A model generated the notes under the pieces. It saw nothing but the letters and a program-made list of their open reading frames with translations. It was not told the origin of the DNA and did no database searches. The translations under genes were made by a program, and so were the position numbers. Of a DNA stretch of 6,005 nt, positions 4,783-6,005 are shown piece by piece; within the stretch, counting starts at the first letter, position 1, and every line of letters begins with the position of its first letter. Origin of the DNA: GCA-2737595 sp037138535 (GTDB lineage: Bacteria; Actinomycetota; Actinomycetes; Nanopelagicales; Nanopelagicaceae); contig JBAXIG010000085.1 in the NCBI GenBank assembly GCA_037138535.1, positions 1-6,005 on the forward strand, read 5' to 3'.

Positions 4783-6005
4783 TAGACCTGGACGCGTTCC
4801 TTGATGCTGCGCACTATCTCTTCGACAGCCTCATCGATGGGAATGGAGTTCCGTTGCGTACCATCTCGAAAGCGGAAGGAGACTGCGCCAGCTTCCACAT
4901 CTTCGCCACCCGCGATCATCATGTAAGGAATCTTTTCGCTTTGGGCAACGCGAATCTTCTTCGGCATACGGTCATCACTGTCATCGAGTTGCGCACGCAC
5001 GCCGCGGGCCTTCAACTTTGCCACCACTTCGGCAAGATAATCGTTAAATGCTTCGGCAACTGGAATAGCAACAACTTGTACGGGAGCGAGCCACGGAGGG
5101 AATGCTCCTGCGTAGTGCTCAGTAAGTACGCCAAAGAATCGTTCGATAGAACCAAAGAGCGCACGGTGAATCATGACGGGACGCGCACGCCCACCCTCGG
5201 TGGCTGAGTACTCGAGATCGAATCGGGAAGGCAGTTGGAAGTCCACTTGAATAGTAGACATCTGCCAGGTGCGACCAATAGCGTCCTTAGCTTGTACGGA
5301 AATCTTCGGACCATAGAAAGCAGCGCCACCGTCATCGAGCACGAGCTCGAGATTCTGCTTGTTGGCGGCCTTACGCAATGTTTCGGTGGCTTCTACCCAA
5401 TCGGCGTCCTCACCTACGAACTTCTCTGGGTTCTTAGTCGAGAGCTCGAGATAGAAATCGTTGAGACCGTAGTCGCGCAAGAGGTTAAGCACGAACGTCA
5501 GTAACTTATCGAGCTCTTCGGCCATCTGGTCACGCGTGCAATAAATATGCGCATCATCTTGCGTAAATCCGCGAGCACGAGTGAGCCCATGCACCACGCC
5601 TGACTTCTCGTAACGGTAGACAGTGCCAAATTCAAAGAGGCGCAAGGGAAGTTCCCGATACGAACGTCCACGAGAACTGAAGATGAGGCAATGGAACGGA
5701 CAGTTCATTGGCTTCATGTAGTAGTTCTGTCCTGCGCGCTTTACGGTTCCGTCTTCGTGACGTTCCTCGTCAAGAACCATGGGTGGATACATGCCCTCGG
5801 AGTACCAGTCGAGGTGGCCACTTGTTTCGAAGAGCGCCGCCTTAGTGAGGTGCGGAGAGTAAACGAATTCATATCCCTCCTCTTCGTGGCGAATGCGCGA
5901 GTAATTTTCCATCTCACGACGAATGATGCCGCCCTTGGGATGGAAAACCGCCAGACCTGAACCGATCTCTTCTGGGAACGAAAAGAGGTCGAGCTCTGAG
6001 CCAAG
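4782..6005 (-). CDS. thrS: Threonyl-tRNA synthetase, C-terminal 407 residues (5' end outside window)
   Basis: This class II synthetase charges tRNA-Thr with threonine in the cytoplasm. The frame is open from the right edge, beginning LGSELDLFSFPEEIGSG, the entry to the catalytic domain. About 290 more residues (TGS and editing domains) should lie upstream off the window; full actinobacterial ThrRS is near 690. Motif 1 region: HPKGGIIRREME. The zinc ligands that bind substrate threonine are all present: Cys in MNCPFH (codon 5700-5702), His in DDAHIYC (5547-5549) and His in MIHRAL (5166-5168). Motif 2 is ELPLRLFEFGTVYRYE with the following GLTRARGFTQDDAH loop; motif 3 is PVMIHRALFGSIERF. The C-terminal anticodon-binding domain starts about PVQVVAIPV and contains DRMPKKIR and the family's IAGGEDVEAGAVSFR. 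The stop TAA overlaps the HIT start by one base. No disruption or missing residue was noticed in the visible part. Confidence 0.97.
   Translation of the reverse strand, partial: LGSELDLFSFPEEIGSGLAVFHPKGGIIRREMENYSRIRHEEEGYEFVYSPHLTKAALFETSGHLDWYSEGMYPPMVLDEERHEDGTVKRAGQNYYMKPMNCPFHCLIFSSRGRSYRELPLRLFEFGTVYRYEKSGVVHGLTRARGFTQDDAHIYCTRDQMAEELDKLLTFVLNLLRDYGLNDFYLELSTKNPEKFVGEDADWVEATETLRKAANKQNLELVLDDGGAAFYGPKISVQAKDAIGRTWQMSTIQVDFQLPSRFDLEYSATEGGRARPVMIHRALFGSIERFFGVLTEHYAGAFPPWLAPVQVVAIPVAEAFNDYLAEVVAKLKARGVRAQLDDSDDRMPKKIRVAQSEKIPYMMIAGGEDVEAGAVSFRFRDGTQRNSIPIDEAVEEIVRSIKERVQV

Noticed and set aside
4728..5207. Plus-strand open frame of 159 codons opposite thrS and the HIT gene
   Set aside because: It lies wholly antisense to two well-recognised conserved genes, its translation has no recognisable motifs, and long antisense frames are expected opposite such codon usage.
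5335..5995. Recurrent GAGCTC/CGAGCTCGAG-like words in thrS considered as a repeat family
   Set aside because: They fall in frame as Glu-Leu-Glu and Leu-Glu codon pairs (GAG CTC GAG) at irregular spacing; codon preference explains them.

Overview
The window is a chromosomal segment from what is almost certainly an actinobacterium (Actinomycetota). The minus strand carries the order thrS, HIT-family gene, phosphatidylinositol-phosphate synthase (pgsA), PIM acyltransferase (patA-like) and pimA, the arrangement known from Mycobacterium and relatives for making phosphatidylinositol mannosides (PIMs). Base composition looks close to half G+C by eye, well below Mycobacterium or Streptomyces. Together with very tight packing (1-8 nt overlaps, 22-47 nt intergenic gaps) this suggests a compact-genome, possibly aquatic, actinobacterium. 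That lineage guess is inference only.

Layout from right to left on the minus strand: the 3' two thirds of thrS (5' end off the window at 6005), joined by a TAATG overlap to a HIT-domain protein (4246-4782). After a break come pgsA (2004-2597), patA-like (1142-2011, 8-nt overlap) and pimA (GTG start at 1145, 4-nt GTGA overlap, running off the left edge and nearly complete at 381 visible residues). In the break, on the plus strand, sit two genes absent from the textbook mycobacterial cluster: a four-helix membrane protein ending in a SHOCT domain (2645-3259) and a 323-residue protein (3282-4253). The second converges on the HIT gene, and the two stop codons lie within an 8-bp overlap.

The functional core is clear. 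PgsA makes phosphatidylinositol phosphate, PimA puts the first mannose on phosphatidylinositol, and the acyltransferase acylates that mannose. ThrRS and the HIT hydrolase/phosphorylase are housekeeping neighbours.

The most unusual item is the 323-residue protein. It reads as a shrunken, nucleotide-binding-dead relative of elongation factor G, closest in feel to the actinobacterial EF-G-like 'EF-G2' proteins. A degenerate G domain (P-loop lysine gone, switch I missing, NKxD changed to TDLD) appears to be followed directly by a domain V-like segment, with domains II to IV missing. The frame is fully open and has a leaderless-type promoter exactly placed before its ATG, so it looks like a maintained gene rather than debris. 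The pgsA/SHOCT intergenic region is also notable: 47 bp with overlapping, near-symmetrical -10 elements facing both ways, plus a perfect 10-bp palindrome.

There is no gene-free stretch over 300 bases. I saw no RNA genes, CRISPR, insertion sequences or convincing intrinsic terminators.
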